Assembly (NCBI GenBank): GCA_903813345.2
Contig: CAIIXF020000012.1
Coordinates: forward strand, 11,268,932 to 11,328,931
Length of the DNA stretch: 60,000 bases
From: Owenia fusiformis
Lineage: Eukaryota > Annelida > Polychaeta > Sabellida > Oweniidae
Direction: 5' to 3'
Below are positions 25,901 through 40,900 of this stretch, in pieces. Position 1 is the stretch's first letter, and each line of letters begins with the position of its first letter. The notes under the pieces are model-generated. The model did not search any database. It had not been told where the DNA came from and saw only the letters and a program-made list of their open reading frames with translations. The translations under genes and the position numbers were made by a program.

Positions 25901-28900
25901 TTGACCTTTCCGAACCATAGAACCCCTTGTGGATGCCTTCAAGAAAAACAATGCACGTCGTAGGGCCGCCCTACGCTGATCGTGCGTCATCATTTATCAG
26001 CTGTACGGGAATCGTAGTTTTTCCTCATAATCAAGATACGCCGTACGGCTATCTTAGCAAATGTGACTGCTAAATTATCTGACTGCAGAAACATCCTGCT
26101 TACCACAGAAATGATAGACCGTACGGTCCCCGTAAAAATGTGACGTGAGGCTAAGAATCAACGATAGTAATTGGATTCGGTTTTAAAATTTAATTTTAAA
26201 ATTTTAATTTCTTTGAATACCCGTGTTAAAGATAAACATGAATGCAATGAATATTAAAGTACGAATACGTACTTTTGTAATGAGACTAGCAAATTTAAAC
26301 CATTGCATTCTTGGAAATTCAAGATGGGTTGGTTGAATTAATTTTATTATGTTTTATTCAAATAGTTTGCATTCGCCTGATAGAATTAGCATTCTCTGTT
26401 CGCATTTAGCGCTAGACCTAATAAAAACGAATCCCAGATTGTTTCAAGTGTAAATAAAGAATAAATCTAACCCGCATTCCATGTCTAGATAGGTAAAAAG
26501 CAATTCCGAAAATGCCAGCGTTATTCTATTGAAATCGTTCTTTATTATGGGTGGTATATACGTATTCTTTTAGTTCCTTTGAAATGATTTCTTTGGTCTT
26601 GGAATGGCAACAACTCGGCATTCATTTTTTGATTCAAAAATGGCGCCACAAAACTTTTGGAATGCCAAGGCATCAATCTGGCATCAATGACGTCATAACA
26701 ATGTCGTAAAGAACCACTTTACGGTTGAAATGGCAGCTCCGTGGTCCAGTTCATATGCAAAACCCGGGGCTCAATAACAATTAAAAGGATAATGATAGAA
26801 CAATAAAACTAAGTTGGATTGAAAGATATATCTTTATTCTAACTTATTATCAAGTTTAAGGGACAAAACTTCGCATTCCCTTTAAGCATATTTCTTACAC
26901 CATTCTTTATCTTGATGTGAAATAACAAGCTATGATATTGGTTAACATGCCAGAAATTAACATAATATTATTCGAAGCGTTATTAGAAAATTTTGAATCC
27001 GCCATTTTTGTTTGTCGATTTTGACCAATCAGAGACGTGGGTCATCTCAATACAGGTTTACATTATAACCGTATGTCATCTTTGAACTCTGGGGCTAATC
27101 CCCCTCTTGGTTCAACCCAAGTTTTGCATAAAAACTGTAAGCACATAATTCTAATAATGATCTTTGTCTCAAGCACAGAACTTTTGTCTCAAGCACAGAA
27201 CTTTTGTCTCAAGTACAAAACTTTTGTCTCTGGCACAGGACCTTTGTCTCAAGCACAGAACTTTTGTTTCTAGCACAGGACTTTTGTCTCTTATACAGGA
27301 CTTTTGTCTCTAGCACAGGACCTTTGTCTCTGACACAGGACTTTTGTCTCTAGCACACAGGACTTTTGTTTCTAGCACAGGACTTTTGTCTCCAGCACAG
27401 GACTTTTGTCTCAAGCACAGAACCTTTGTCTCCAGCACAGGACTTTTGTCTCAAGCACAGGACTTTTGTCTCAAGCACAGGACTTTTGTCTCAAGCATAA
27501 AACATTTGTCTCTAGCACAGGACTTTTGTCTCTTATACAGGACCTTTGTTAATACCAGCATATGTGAATATTTATCCAATGAATTACAAGGGATGTAAAG
27601 GGTTCAGGGTGAATCAGAGGACAGGAAAACTATCTTTAAATCGATCTGATCAGACTGATAATACTTTTAATTTTTAGCAGAGTGATTGATTTCTTGATGA
27701 AATTAAAGGTTAGGTTATCCTATCTTGAGTTTGAAATCTATATTATTGACAGTCTATTCTGTCAATAGACTAGATGCAAGTAGAAATAATCTTTATTTAC
27801 GTATATAATTCAATATTCAAAATTCAGTCAAAGTGGTGTCATATTTGAAATCTACATGTAAAAGTACATCTAGATATACAGATTTGAAAATTGCTTATCA
27901 ACTTTGAAAATTTAATTTTGGGGGAAAATGTGACTTCAAGTTCGGGGAGATTCCCCATAGACACCATGTTATAAAACGAAAAAAGTGAAATATCTTTTCT
28001 TGTATTGGGGAGATTATATTTTCTTTTAGTGGACATATTTTAATTCGCATAACTATTAGATACATAAGGGTGATATGACGATTGAACCACTAAAACAGAT
28101 GAATATTTAATTTAAAATGAACTTTCTACTATACCATACCCGCCATGCTATCTTGCCCAAACGAGCCACCTGGTGGTGTAACTGGTAACTATGTACTCCC
28201 GTCTGAGTCATTTGTACAGAGACATTGCACTTGAAGTTGTACTTATACATTGTAAAGATGTTTGAAGCACAAAATCCACAAATACCAACATGTGAAAGCT
28301 ATAATACTTCTTCATGGTAACCAGGCTGTATTTAGTCTTACTTCAAGACCCTGGACTCCCCCCTCCCTCCCTGTCTAGTTTAACAACAGATTGTTGAAGT
28401 AGGGGGCCGGGGGGGGTCTTGAAGCAAGAGTAGACTGTATTCAATGAATAATGAGTTAAAATTAATATGCCTTCAGGCATTACTGCACTAATAAGTATTC
28501 AGAAATATCAACAGATATCCAGAAATCTCATCATTCAATATTTGCTTAATGTAACATCACACGACCTATAAACATGGAATTTCTATGTAAATGGTGCCAA
28601 TTGGTGTTTAACATTCGCTCTCCAAATGAAAGAAAATCAATCAAAGTTTAATTGATTGATCTAACATGCTGGGATGATACTTAAGAAAAACAACCTGCCA
28701 GGAATTATCAATGAATGGTTATACGGCCTCCGGGGTTTCATAACAGCAAACAACGGAGAATTTTCTCTAGGTGTTTTTGCCGAAATCGCATGCTGTTTAG
28801 AGGAATTTGCAACTGTTAATATTGTAATTTTTCAATAATTTTGGCTGTTGTTTGCATTCATTTTGTAAGTTGTCAGAAATTGTTATGAAACTACTCCAAT

Positions 28901-31900
28901 ATGGACTGCACTCCTTTTATCAATCCGTATACAAGCAACAGAGGAGGTGTGATGGGTTGAAAACTGGCACCCAGAATTCCCTCCCAGATAATACCCAAAT
29001 ATGGCAAATATTATCTTATTATAATGAGTCATCCTTCAAGATTGGTCCTTCACTGCTTTCATAGCAGCTAAGATAACATTATGAATTACTCTTTGGCAAG
29101 GATGCAATGAGTCTCTAATGTCGTGATTTTTGTGTAAATATCAAAATAGGAAAACAATAAGCTGAAGCAAAAGAAATATTGTAAAACATTTATTAATATA
29201 AAGTCATTCATCATTGTTCATTATAAAAAACAAGAGCCACCAAAAGTAGTTTTTTGCAATGAATTAAATAAAGTAAGCTTACAAAGGGCAGAATAAGAAT
29301 GTACCTTTTTAGGTAATACACTCAACTATACAGTACCTTGCATTGGGTGTTCATGAGCAGCCCTATTGGCTTATTAGTAATGATTATGTTATTTGTTTTT
29401 ATTTGTCTGTTCCTTATGAATGGTTTATCTGATAACATTAGATCTTAATAAGGTACTTTCAAAAATATACTAAACAATACAATTGGACAAACAGAGTATC
29501 TTATGCATTTCTCGGGGTTAGGTATAGAATTGTCTATGGTTCTAGCCAGGATAAAGACACAAGTTCTTCAACTCGACAATGGGAAGAACTGCTCTACCTT
29601 AGTGACTAATATGTCATTGATATGACATCTAAAGAGTCAATAAAAAAAAAAGATATATATATACAGTAAAACCTGTATATCTGAACACCTGGCTAATCCG
29701 AACACCTTCCAATTTGAACACTTTGTTTCGGTCCCATTTTTTCCTCCCATTGACTCCCATGTTAAAAAAACCTTGAAATCTGAACACCTCCTAATCTGAA
29801 CGATGAACAACCAGATTTGAAAAACTGACCTGTCTAATCTGAACATTTTATCAGAAATCAAACGTCTGGACATTTCAGTAATAGCCACATATTGAGTCAA
29901 TGTTATAGTTCTTATTATCTTTACATATGCAATGTAATCAAAGAACCAATATTGTCCTAATTAACTTATTTAAGTCTCAATGACATCCCTAATTGTGGAA
30001 AACAACAGGGAAGGTGTGAATACGGGAGTTAATTGGTTTATCCTATTAGAAAAGAACTGAATGTTTTATGTTTGGATTAAGAGAAAGGTGTGAATCAAGA
30101 AGATAATTGGTTTATCCTTATTTTAAATTAACTGGATGTTTTTTATTTGGATTATGAACAAGTCTTAACTGTTTTATATCCCATGTGTCTGTTATGATAG
30201 CTAGGATTCAGTCAGTAAATGTTTTATAATCACAGAGACAACAGAGACACATTTGCAGACAAGATTATAATTGTTTTATCATTATTAGAAATTACCTGGA
30301 TGTTTTTGATTTGGATTAAGAGAAAGGTGAGAATCTGGGAGATAATTGGTTTATCCTTATTTTAAATTAACCGGATTGTTTTTGTTTTGGATTATGAACA
30401 AGTCTTAACTGTTTTATATCCCATGTGTCTGTTATGATAGCTAGGATTCAATCAGTAAATGTTTTGTAATCACAGAGACAACACAGACACATTTGCAGAC
30501 AAGATTATAATTGTTTTATCCTTATTTTAAATTAACTGGATGTTTTTGATTTGGTTTATGAACAAGTCTTAACTGTTTTATATCCCATGTGTCTGTTATG
30601 ATAGCTAGGATTCAATCAGTAAATGTTTTATAATCACTAAGACAACACAGACACATTTGCAGACAAGATTATATCATGAGAAAGAGAAAAAAATCAACTT
30701 CGTAATATCCTATCACTAAAATGCCTCCTAAAAAGGCACATCTGACATACTGAATGCCCTTGATATTTTGAAAGACTATCATATACTTATTCAGTGTATT
30801 ACAAAGTTTTTGCCAAAATTAAAGAGTTATTTTTATAAAAATAATGAAATTGTTCAAAATGTAAATAAAACATAGTATATACTGTACATGTAGGCTATAG
30901 GCCTATTGTAGAATAAACTAATCAACAACATGTATTGTTTTCTGACTAAGTATTAAGTGTTCAATATAGTGGACTGAACAATGAAAATCCCCCCCCCCCC
31001 GACCAACAATATCCTCGAAATTTGCCAAATTGATCACTTTTGGCTTTTGTCCCATGGGTGTTCGGATAAGACAGGTTTTACTGTAGTAGTGTTATAATTT
31101 ATTCCTCCATATTTTCATTCAATATATGAAATCAAGAGCTACTAAAAAAGAGTTTTATATGTATTGAATTAAATAAATGAAAATATGAAATAAAGCTTAT
31201 AAAGGAAGAACAAGAAGGTATTTTCCTATCCAGTAATCTATATCTCCTTATGCACCGATTATTTGGAGAATGCATTGGCCAGAAACAATCTTTCATCTTA
31301 CATGTATGTTACACCAGAGTCCCTCTGTAGCATTAAGATGACTGATCAACCATGATATCTTTCCCAGACTATAATATTTCTTCAATGAGATATCTTTTGT
31401 AGGGGTTAATTGGACAGACCACAATGATAAATTACAATTAATAACTGTAGATGCTCCGTATATCTAATTACACCCAGCTTTGATTAATCACTTTTTCAAA
31501 TCACTGACCCAGTGAAATATTTCAATATCACTTTTTATCTCAGTTTGCTAAAAAATTAAGAATCTCATAACTTTGTGTTATTAAATACTAAAGTGAATCA
31601 GTTTTCTAATAAATAACATTGTGCAAATAAAAATATAGTATCTATGACTAAATTATACCGTGAGATGGAGCAGCTTTTGGAATAATAAGGTGTACTTATG
31701 TATATGGTCAGCCCCGTAGTCAGGATTTGCCAAGGGGGGCTCACTTTTTGTGAACTCCTGAATTCCAAGGGGGGGGGGTTCACTTGTGACAATTTTGGTC
31801 CAAAAATGACCAAAATCACTTTAAAAGTGCTCAGAATGGTGAAAAACTGCATGATTTTGAAAGATTTTTTGGCCATGGGGGGAGTTCGCTTGAACCCATC

Positions 31901-34900
31901 GAACCCCCCTGGCTACGGGCCTGAGGGTTGACTGTGGCAAGAGCATTCAGTGAAAATTACAGGCACTGTACATGCATCTACTGACAGACTACACAAGTGA
32001 ATAAAGAAATGTACATGTATTACCATATATGGTGTTAGATTATGGTCATACCATATGTGGAATTAAACTGGGATAATACCATGTACGATGTTGAATTGGG
32101 GTTAAACCACATATAGTGTTAAAATGGGTTAATACCATGTATGGTGTTAAATTGGAGTAATACCATATATGGCATGAGGTTACCAATTATGGTATTGATT
32201 GTAGTAATTCCATGTAATAAATTAGTGTGATACATGGTCGTGGAATGTGGTAATTTAACATATATTTACAGTGTTAGATAGTGGTAATATCATGTATGGA
32301 GTTGAACTGGGGTAGCACCATGTATGGGGTTGATTGTGGTAATTCCATATATGGTGTTAAATTGGGGAAATACCATGTACGGTGCTAAATTGGGGCAATA
32401 CTATGTATTAAATTGGTGTTATATCATACTTGGTGTTAGAATGTGGTAATCTATCATGTATGCTGTTAGATTATGGTAATATCATATATGGTGTTGAACT
32501 GGGGTAATTCCACATATGCCTTACTATCGGGGTAATGGCTCCATCAATGCTTGTGACCATCTTACTAAACCAGTACGGAACTTCAATTTAGGATGCCATT
32601 CTGGATAAACACTAAGTACTACCAGGAGAATATAAAACACATTAAAAAACATCTCACACGATTGCGTCAATCTATTATTCATGAAGAATTCAAATTAATG
32701 GACCAAAGTCTCCAAGGGCAATGGGATTGTACTGCATTAACCAAACCGTTAATTTCACCATATTTAGTATACTGAACAAGGGTAGTGGCCAAGTTTTGCT
32801 AGACAATTTACAATAAATTTCACCATATTTAGTATACTGAACAAGGGTAGTGGCCAAGTTTTGCTAGACAATTTACAATAAATTTCACCATATTTAGTAT
32901 ACTGAACAAGGGTAGTGGCCAAGTTTTGCTAGACAATTTACAATAAATGTCACCATATTTAGTATACTGAACAAGGGTAGTAGCCAAGTTTTGCTAAACA
33001 ATTTACAATGTGCTTGACTGTGAAAATAAAAAACATTGAAAAATTAAGGTAGGCGGCATGCATAATCCGGTTGATTTCATATTTAGAGCATTATTTGACC
33101 TCATGTACAAACAAGTAGAAAATCAACTCCAGAGGGGTTACCTTAACCTTAAGAGTATTGTAATTGTAATAAGCACACCATCTAAACTTTTAATAAGATA
33201 GACCCAGCACATTTCTTAAACTTTATTTTGGCAATTTATCATGAACGTTTTAATAGATATCTATTTTTAGGATGATAGTAAACATATCAGATGCATTGAT
33301 TGAACACTATGCCCTGCAATATTCCACTATGTCAAACTCTGCCTCAGATACCGAAACACTTAACTTGTATTCATAAATGCAACTAACGCCTGTCGGCTAC
33401 CGGATTAACCTACTATTTTGTGGGCAACTCATTTTAATATGAATAGTACCTGCCACTATTCATATCTAAATGAGTTAGTCATAAAATTAGGCGTTAGTTG
33501 CATTCGTGAATACAAGCCAACCTTGTATACGCGAATGCAACTAAGGCTTGTCAGCTACTGGATTAACCTACTTTTTTATGACCAACTCATTTAAATATGA
33601 ACAGAATAGTGGCAGGTACTATTCATATTGAACAAGTTACCCATTAGGTTAATCCGGTAGCCGACAGGCGTTAGTTGCATTTGCGAATACAAGGTTAGCT
33701 TGTATTTGCACTAACGCCTAATTTCATGACCAACTCATTTAGATATGAATGGAATAGTGGCAGGTACTATTCATATTTAAATGAGTTACCCATAAAACAG
33801 TAGGTTACTCCAGTAGCAGACAGGCGTTAGTTGCATTCGCAAAATACAAGCTAAGTTAAAATTGGTTTAACTCAACAAGACTATAGTTCTGAGTTGATTA
33901 AATATTAAAACCTTGATTGACTAATAGGATAGAAACTGGCATGCTTTCTAAAAACTGTAGAATAATGGAGGAATGATCTATGGGGTCTGAGTGAACTTAA
34001 CTTGCCTTGGCCATATTCTAAACTCATCAGACCTAAGTGCTGCCAGAGGCCTCAGTGAACAATACCATTTTATCACATCATATAGGAAAATAACATGGAA
34101 TAAGTGCATAGGTCTACAGCCTTTATGATTCACCTTGCCTAGCAATATAAACATTTAGAGAGTCACACCATGCCCATTGGTATCCATAGAAGACAGGTAG
34201 GTACATGCCCAGTAATATACACATTCAACAGGCACCCTATCTAGCAATATATGCATTAGACAGGTGGCTGTCCAGTAATATACACATTAGACAGGCACCC
34301 TGCCTAGCAATATACACATTAAACAGGTGTCCTGCCTTGCTGTATAAACATTAGACAGGTACTTTATCCGACAACATACACATTAGACATGTACTCTACA
34401 TAGGTACCATGCCAACACTCGACAGGTACCTAGCATAGCAATATATACATATAGAAAGGTAGAAATACTATAATATCATCACTTACCCCAGTACTGACTA
34501 GAGACAACATTATCCTCTCATTCAAAGCCAGAGTTTCACCTCCCTTCATCTTAATACGTTTCTTGTCTAAACACTTCATGGCATACCTAAAAACATAGGA
34601 GAAATTCTGTAAATATTCATTGGGTTCAAACCAAGACAGCTTTGGTCAATTCGGGTAAGCCAGCTGCCTTCTCAGTATTCTTCCAATGGTTCTTATTTTC
34701 ATAATTCAGACAGAATTTGGACAGAATACAGTATGGCTATTTTTCATGATTTTTTTCATTTCCAAGTACATGTAGGTGCAAATGGATTCTCTGGTGGGAC
34801 GCGCACACATATTTCCAAAATCCTTTGTGGGTTCAGCATCCACTTTGTTTTAATGATGAATGTATCACTGCTACTAATATCAGCTGTTTTATAAATGTTA

Positions 34901-37900
34901 GCATGCGATATATATTAGATTCTCATATTTCCAACTAACTTTCAAACTTTCCACTCTGATTCAATTTACCTGAAGAAGATTTAGAAATAAATCGAAAATT
35001 TGTAAATCGCAATCATTTTGAAGTTTCCAACAGACAGGATAGACAAGTGCTCTTTCTCATCCATCCCCTCTGTGATAGACAAGGAATGAAAGTTGCATAC
35101 ATACAAGGAATTTAATTGCAAAATGTCACCACCTCGCATTGGTTACAGATGCCAATCATGAATGCCATTTGCTGAACACCATCCATAAAAAGGTTAGACA
35201 ATATGTTAACGCTTCTGTTGGTGACATAATAAAAATAGTACAGTAGTTGGGAAAATGGGTAGCAATTCTTAATAAGAACATCGAGGTCTTGTCTAAGAGT
35301 CCTTTTCAAAAACTAATTCCTGCAAAACAGATATTAACATATTGTGGCTTATGTTGCTACCTAGTGCCTAGAAAGCTAAATGGAAGAAAGGGGCAACACT
35401 TTGCAATTATTACAGTATTGCTGAACCTTTTGCTAAGCAATAATTCTTGAACTATTAAAACTTAAAGAATTATTTAGTGATGTTCATGAACTGAAAAAAT
35501 CGTTCAAGAACAGTTCTTGAACGTAAGTATCCTTTTTGGGCAAGGAATATCTGAAGTTCCATTATTCCAAAAATTGAACAATAAAAGAGAAGCCAATCTC
35601 ATATCTCCAAATCCAAGCTAAACACAAATACCTCTAAGAAGACCAGTCCTGTACTGGTAGAGCTACCCGGAATAAATAAAGTTTTCAAATCAAATCAAGG
35701 ACAAATTGACCATAGAGCTCATATATCTTGCGAGGATTAATATAGAGTATGATAACCCATTTCTGAATTCAATCTAAAGGGTCATACTGACATGTAATAA
35801 TGCAATCTTACATTCTAACATTTACCAAATCAATGCAAATGTCATAATACTATAGGCCACGTACTGATTGTCTCGTATTGCCAAACAAAGCAGAATTAAC
35901 ACCTAAAGATCTTTCTACTGTATAGTTAAACCTGGATATCCAAACACCTCTCTAGAACTCAAATACAAACAAGGCGTTAACATGCAGAATTTCACAACCT
36001 GCCATTTGTTACAGAAACCGAATGCCAAACATCAAACATCAACTGCTGAATCTGAACAACGAACACTATCTACAAAAAAAGTTGGAGACTATAAAAATAT
36101 GTCCCCACTTCTGGGGTTGACATAACAACTTTCAATCTGAACACTTTTCTCGGCCCTAATTTTGCAATCTCCCATTGACTTACATATCTAGAAACCTTGA
36201 AATGTGAACACCTGCTAATCTGAACACTTCTGGCCAGTCCCACTTAGCAGATTATAGACATGTTCTACTGCATTGAACTATTTTCATCTTCATTGGGCAT
36301 AACTTTTCCTTGGAACAAATCAGATAAAATGATGAATTGCTAATATATTCAAGAGCAGTATAAAACACATTCATTGTGCTTATATTAATAATTGATATTA
36401 TCATTCTATATTATAAATTCCCTTTGAAGAAAGCCTGGAAATTTGCTACAGAATAAATTGCTAGTTTTATTCAGGGTTAAAGTAACCAAGAAGAATTGGA
36501 TTTATGAAAAAGGTCATATTATATTTGAATTGAATATATGTTTTATTCGAGAGCATCATGAAGCATTCTATTGTCCTTGATAAATACGTGCAATTTCACC
36601 AGTATCCATATATTCCAAGATTCATTTTTATTTTTATATACATGGCAGTGATCTCCCCAGCATTAAAGCAAGTGGGTAGACCACCCACCTGAGATTTAAA
36701 AAGCAGGCTTGCACCCATCTGAAAATACATTTGCAACCACTCGAAAATGAGAAAATCATAAAAAATTGGCATATTTTGACCAATTTTGGTGTCAATTGCA
36801 AACATGAGAATTTTGCAACCACTTGAGAAAAAATCCTTTGGAGAACACTGCATGAATCATAACTTTATCTGGGCAATAAAGCATGCCAAAGTGCTATATA
36901 AAGTTTAATAATAGATATAATGAACGTATATTTCCCATAATGTTACATGCTACGATTAAAGAGCTCTTTCAGTGCTCTATAAATGAAAGACAGCTAGTGC
37001 TCTTGCAATCTGGGATTTGGGTTTTCCATCTGGACATGGACAAGCTACATACCTTATGTCCACTCTACTATACCTAACCCCTAGAAATGCATAAGATACT
37101 TTGTTTGTCAAATTGACTAGATGCGAGTAGAAAAAATCTTAATTTACATCTTAATTTACGCCATTAAATATTCAAAATTCAGTCAAAGCGATGTTATATT
37201 TGAAATCTACATGTAAAATTACGTCTAGAAATATGGTTTCGAAAATTGTTTATCAAGTTTGAAAATTTAATTATTTTTGAAAGTGTGACTTCTAGTTCGG
37301 GTTGATTCTCCATAGAGCCCATGTTGCAAAATCACAAAAAGTAAAATATCTTTTCTTGTATTGGTCAGATAACATTTTCATTTACTGGACATATTTTGAT
37401 TTGCATAACTATTAGATACATAAGGGTTATATGAAAATTGAACCACTAAAACAGATGTAATTTAAGTTAAAGGGAACTTTTTACTATACCCGCCATGCTA
37501 TCTGACCCGAGCGAGCCACCTGGTGGTGAAACTGGTTACTACCTACTCGCATCTGCGTTATTGTATTGTTTAGTATATTTTTGAAAGTACCTTATTAACA
37601 TCTAATGTCATCCGATAAACCATTCATAAGGAACAGACACATAAAAACAAATAACATAATCATTACTAATAAGCCAAATGGGTTGCTCATGAACAACACA
37701 TGCAAGGTATAGTAGAGTGATGTCCTTTTATCAAAAGTTTTTCAATCCTTCCCTAACTTAACCTATTTGATAAGACTCAGTGTACCCCAAAGCCTGTTGA
37801 TGAAAACTACTGGGATCAGCCAAATTGCCAAAAGTGTTCAATAGTGTTCACATTTCAAGCATTTTCAAATATGTGAGATAATATTGAACTTAGAATGTTT

Positions 37901-40900
37901 CCATTGAGAAGTATTGCGATCAGAATCACACAGATATTTACAGGTTTCACTATACTAGAAACCCCTCTCTTTTAGCAGAGTCAAATCTCTTGTACAGGAT
38001 GTCAGGCAGCCATGTTTAAATAAAGAGGTACTCAAAATAAAGATGGCGATGCTAAGGTGAACACTTACAACAGGGCATCATCTGAAAGGGCTAGACTCTA
38101 ATCAAGTCCATTTGTATTATTGTCAGGGACGAGTGAAATTATGTCGTACATCGTTCCTAATGATGCCTGAAACAATGATTTCCTGGCTAATCCAGTCGAT
38201 GCCATTAAATCAAACTCTCAACCCTTTTCCAAAAAGTAAATGTTACAATTTTGATTTTTTGTTCTGCTTAAAAATGTTGATTTAAATTTTTTTCATTATT
38301 GCTTTTTTTTAACTTGTTACAGTTGATATTTTGATTGTTTTGACTATTTGTATGTCGGGATTTATTTTTTCCCATTATTTCCCCCCTTTAAAACTAGACT
38401 ACGGAGTCATCATTCACCAGCTTAAATCTGCATATTTGTGCGAAAGCAATCAGAAGTCTCAAGGCTAAGGGACTTACTGGAAAACCAATAGAGTCTTGAT
38501 GGTTGTGTGTGTAGAGAATGACATAGATCAGATTAGTAAACTTAAAAGACATAAAGTCAACACTTTAATTAATATATAAAAATGCAAATAAGTGACAGTA
38601 TATCATTCTTTTAGGGGAATTTATTGAGTGGAATTAAAGCATGAATGCCAACTGATTATAAATATAAATTTTGATCAATTAATTATTTTTTATTGTTCAT
38701 AAATTACCTGCAAAAAATCATCAATGAAATAAGAAAAAAAATTAACTTTTATCAACCAATATACAATATATCAGAACAGTAATAAGACACAAATGTCGCA
38801 CATATTTTTGGAAAAATTCACAATGGCAATGTCCAAAACCTCACCAGATTTTGGCACTAGTCTGTTCTTGCATCTGTAAAACTTGATCAGATAAGCCATT
38901 TATCAGGAAATTTTGATGATAAGATTTATGTTGCACCTGCCCACCCACGAAGACAAATGCAAAATTTTGATGACAATATTTATGTTGCACCTGCCTACCC
39001 ATGAAGACAAATGCAGAATTTTGATGACAAGATCTGTTGCAGAGGGCAGACGCACCCCATCAGCTAAGACGACTACATTATAGCTTTATAAAAATAAGTG
39101 ATGAAAAGAATTAATTGTTGAAGCGGTTTGAACTATTGTGGCGAGGAAGTGCTATTCTGAGAGGTAACCTGGACAGACACAAAGTCTAATCCCTATTGAC
39201 GATTCTGACAGAACAAACTCTCGAGTGTTTCAAAAACACATCAAGCAACGTTAGAGAGAGGACGTCAACTACTAAATTGCTTCTCACTTTTAGTTACCCC
39301 ATGGAGTAAGGAACATTTCATCACAACATACTATTAACAAAGGCTCAAAACAAATCCCTTATCTGTCTTGGGTTAAGCTGATTCATGATGTGTTGGTGAT
39401 GTCTCAATTCATCACCAACAACTACAGTAAAACCTGTCTATCATAATCAGAACACCTCTCTTATCTGAACACCTCTCTTATCAGAACACCTCTCTTATCT
39501 GAACACCTCTCAATGTGAACACTTTTTTGTCTGGCATGGATTACCAAGTCAAACAGGGCATTACCATGCAAAATGTCACCACCTGCCATTTTTTACAGAT
39601 TTTGGTAGGCCCAAAAGATGTTCAGATACAACAGGATTTACTGCAAATAGATATGGCTCTTTTATACTATTGCTATTCTACAAGATCTATTTCTATCTAA
39701 TAGATAGTCCTAATATACATGTTTTTTTCCAAAGATGAGGCGAGTACTTTGTTTTTTAATATGCGGATTAGGGTTTATCCAGGTTTTATCTGGGGACAAG
39801 GTTGTATAAATCTAATTTACTCGTCTATTGATAAACAATTCGCATGCCTTGATATACTGAACACTACTATCCCTCTAGGAAAGACATCTATAGATTATCT
39901 TCTCGTTTATCAATATATACATCCTTATTTGGGAATTTGTCTCCAGTATCCTGGTATTTATATCCAAATTGTATCAATTCGGCTTAATTTATTTTGCAAT
40001 TATTTCACAGAACAGTATGTAAACAAGCAGCTAGACACCCAGAGGACAAGAAAGATTAGCTCCCAGAATGCAATCTAAATATTTACCAACAATGAGTCTG
40101 TTCTTGAAGGATGGTGTGATTTCAAAATTCAAAAATACCTTTCAAGTTCGAACTCATTGTTGGAGGGTATCGAGAATGCACTATTGGAGCCAATCCTCCA
40201 TGCCCAGAGGATGGAGATATGCTGTGGTGTTTAAGTTTGTCCAACAATAAGATTTTTTAGAAGGATTTCATTTAATTATCCGAGGCCCTTGAATATACTC
40301 TTGGAATATGACATAGTGAATAAAGATAGTATAATTGAAAATCGCCTTGTATCATCCAATCATATTAATCAAAATTATGAACATTTATGAAGAACTCACT
40401 TAACGAACAGAAACCACTACATCGAGTTTAAACCTCATTTGATATTGAGATGAGCCGTGTACAAAGAGTTTATGCAATGCATGCACATGAAATCAATACA
40501 CAGGCTGAAATCATAAGATTATTTAAAGGTTCTTTTTATTAATTCTAAATGTGAAACCAAATCTGCAAAAGTTCTTGTAATGCAGCTCTGTAAGTCACGA
40601 AAATAAGACACATAATACTGTATTTTATATTATCACATAATCTCTATACCACCCTTTATTAAAATAACATGTAACATGCAATAATATAAAATACAGTGCT
40701 CATGGATTTTATTAGCCATTCGAGGAACTCGATTTTCTCAAGTAGTTTTACCAAAATGGAATTGTGCGATTGTTTCCTTGTGAAAATTATGATTTCCAAT
40801 AAGATCATTCAGTTTTCATTCATCTTTTATTTGCCTTGTCAAGAAATTCCAATGAGATCCCTGATTCTTACAATGAATTTTCAGATAATTTTCAGACTGT

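Noticed and set aside
27037-27598. Plus-strand frames with SLAQDF / CLKHRTF repeats
   Set aside because: Made by the 20-bp minisatellite.
29637-29900. Minus-strand frame similar to the plus-strand one at 44300-44536
   Set aside because: Both are read from pogo-like element ends, not from a conserved protein.
35502-35522. Heat-shock element
   Set aside because: GAA and TTC units are present but the central spacing is three bases, not two.
39719-40078. 119-codon plus-strand open frame in kinase intron D-E
   Set aside because: No family recognised, no good start context, AT-driven amino-acid content.
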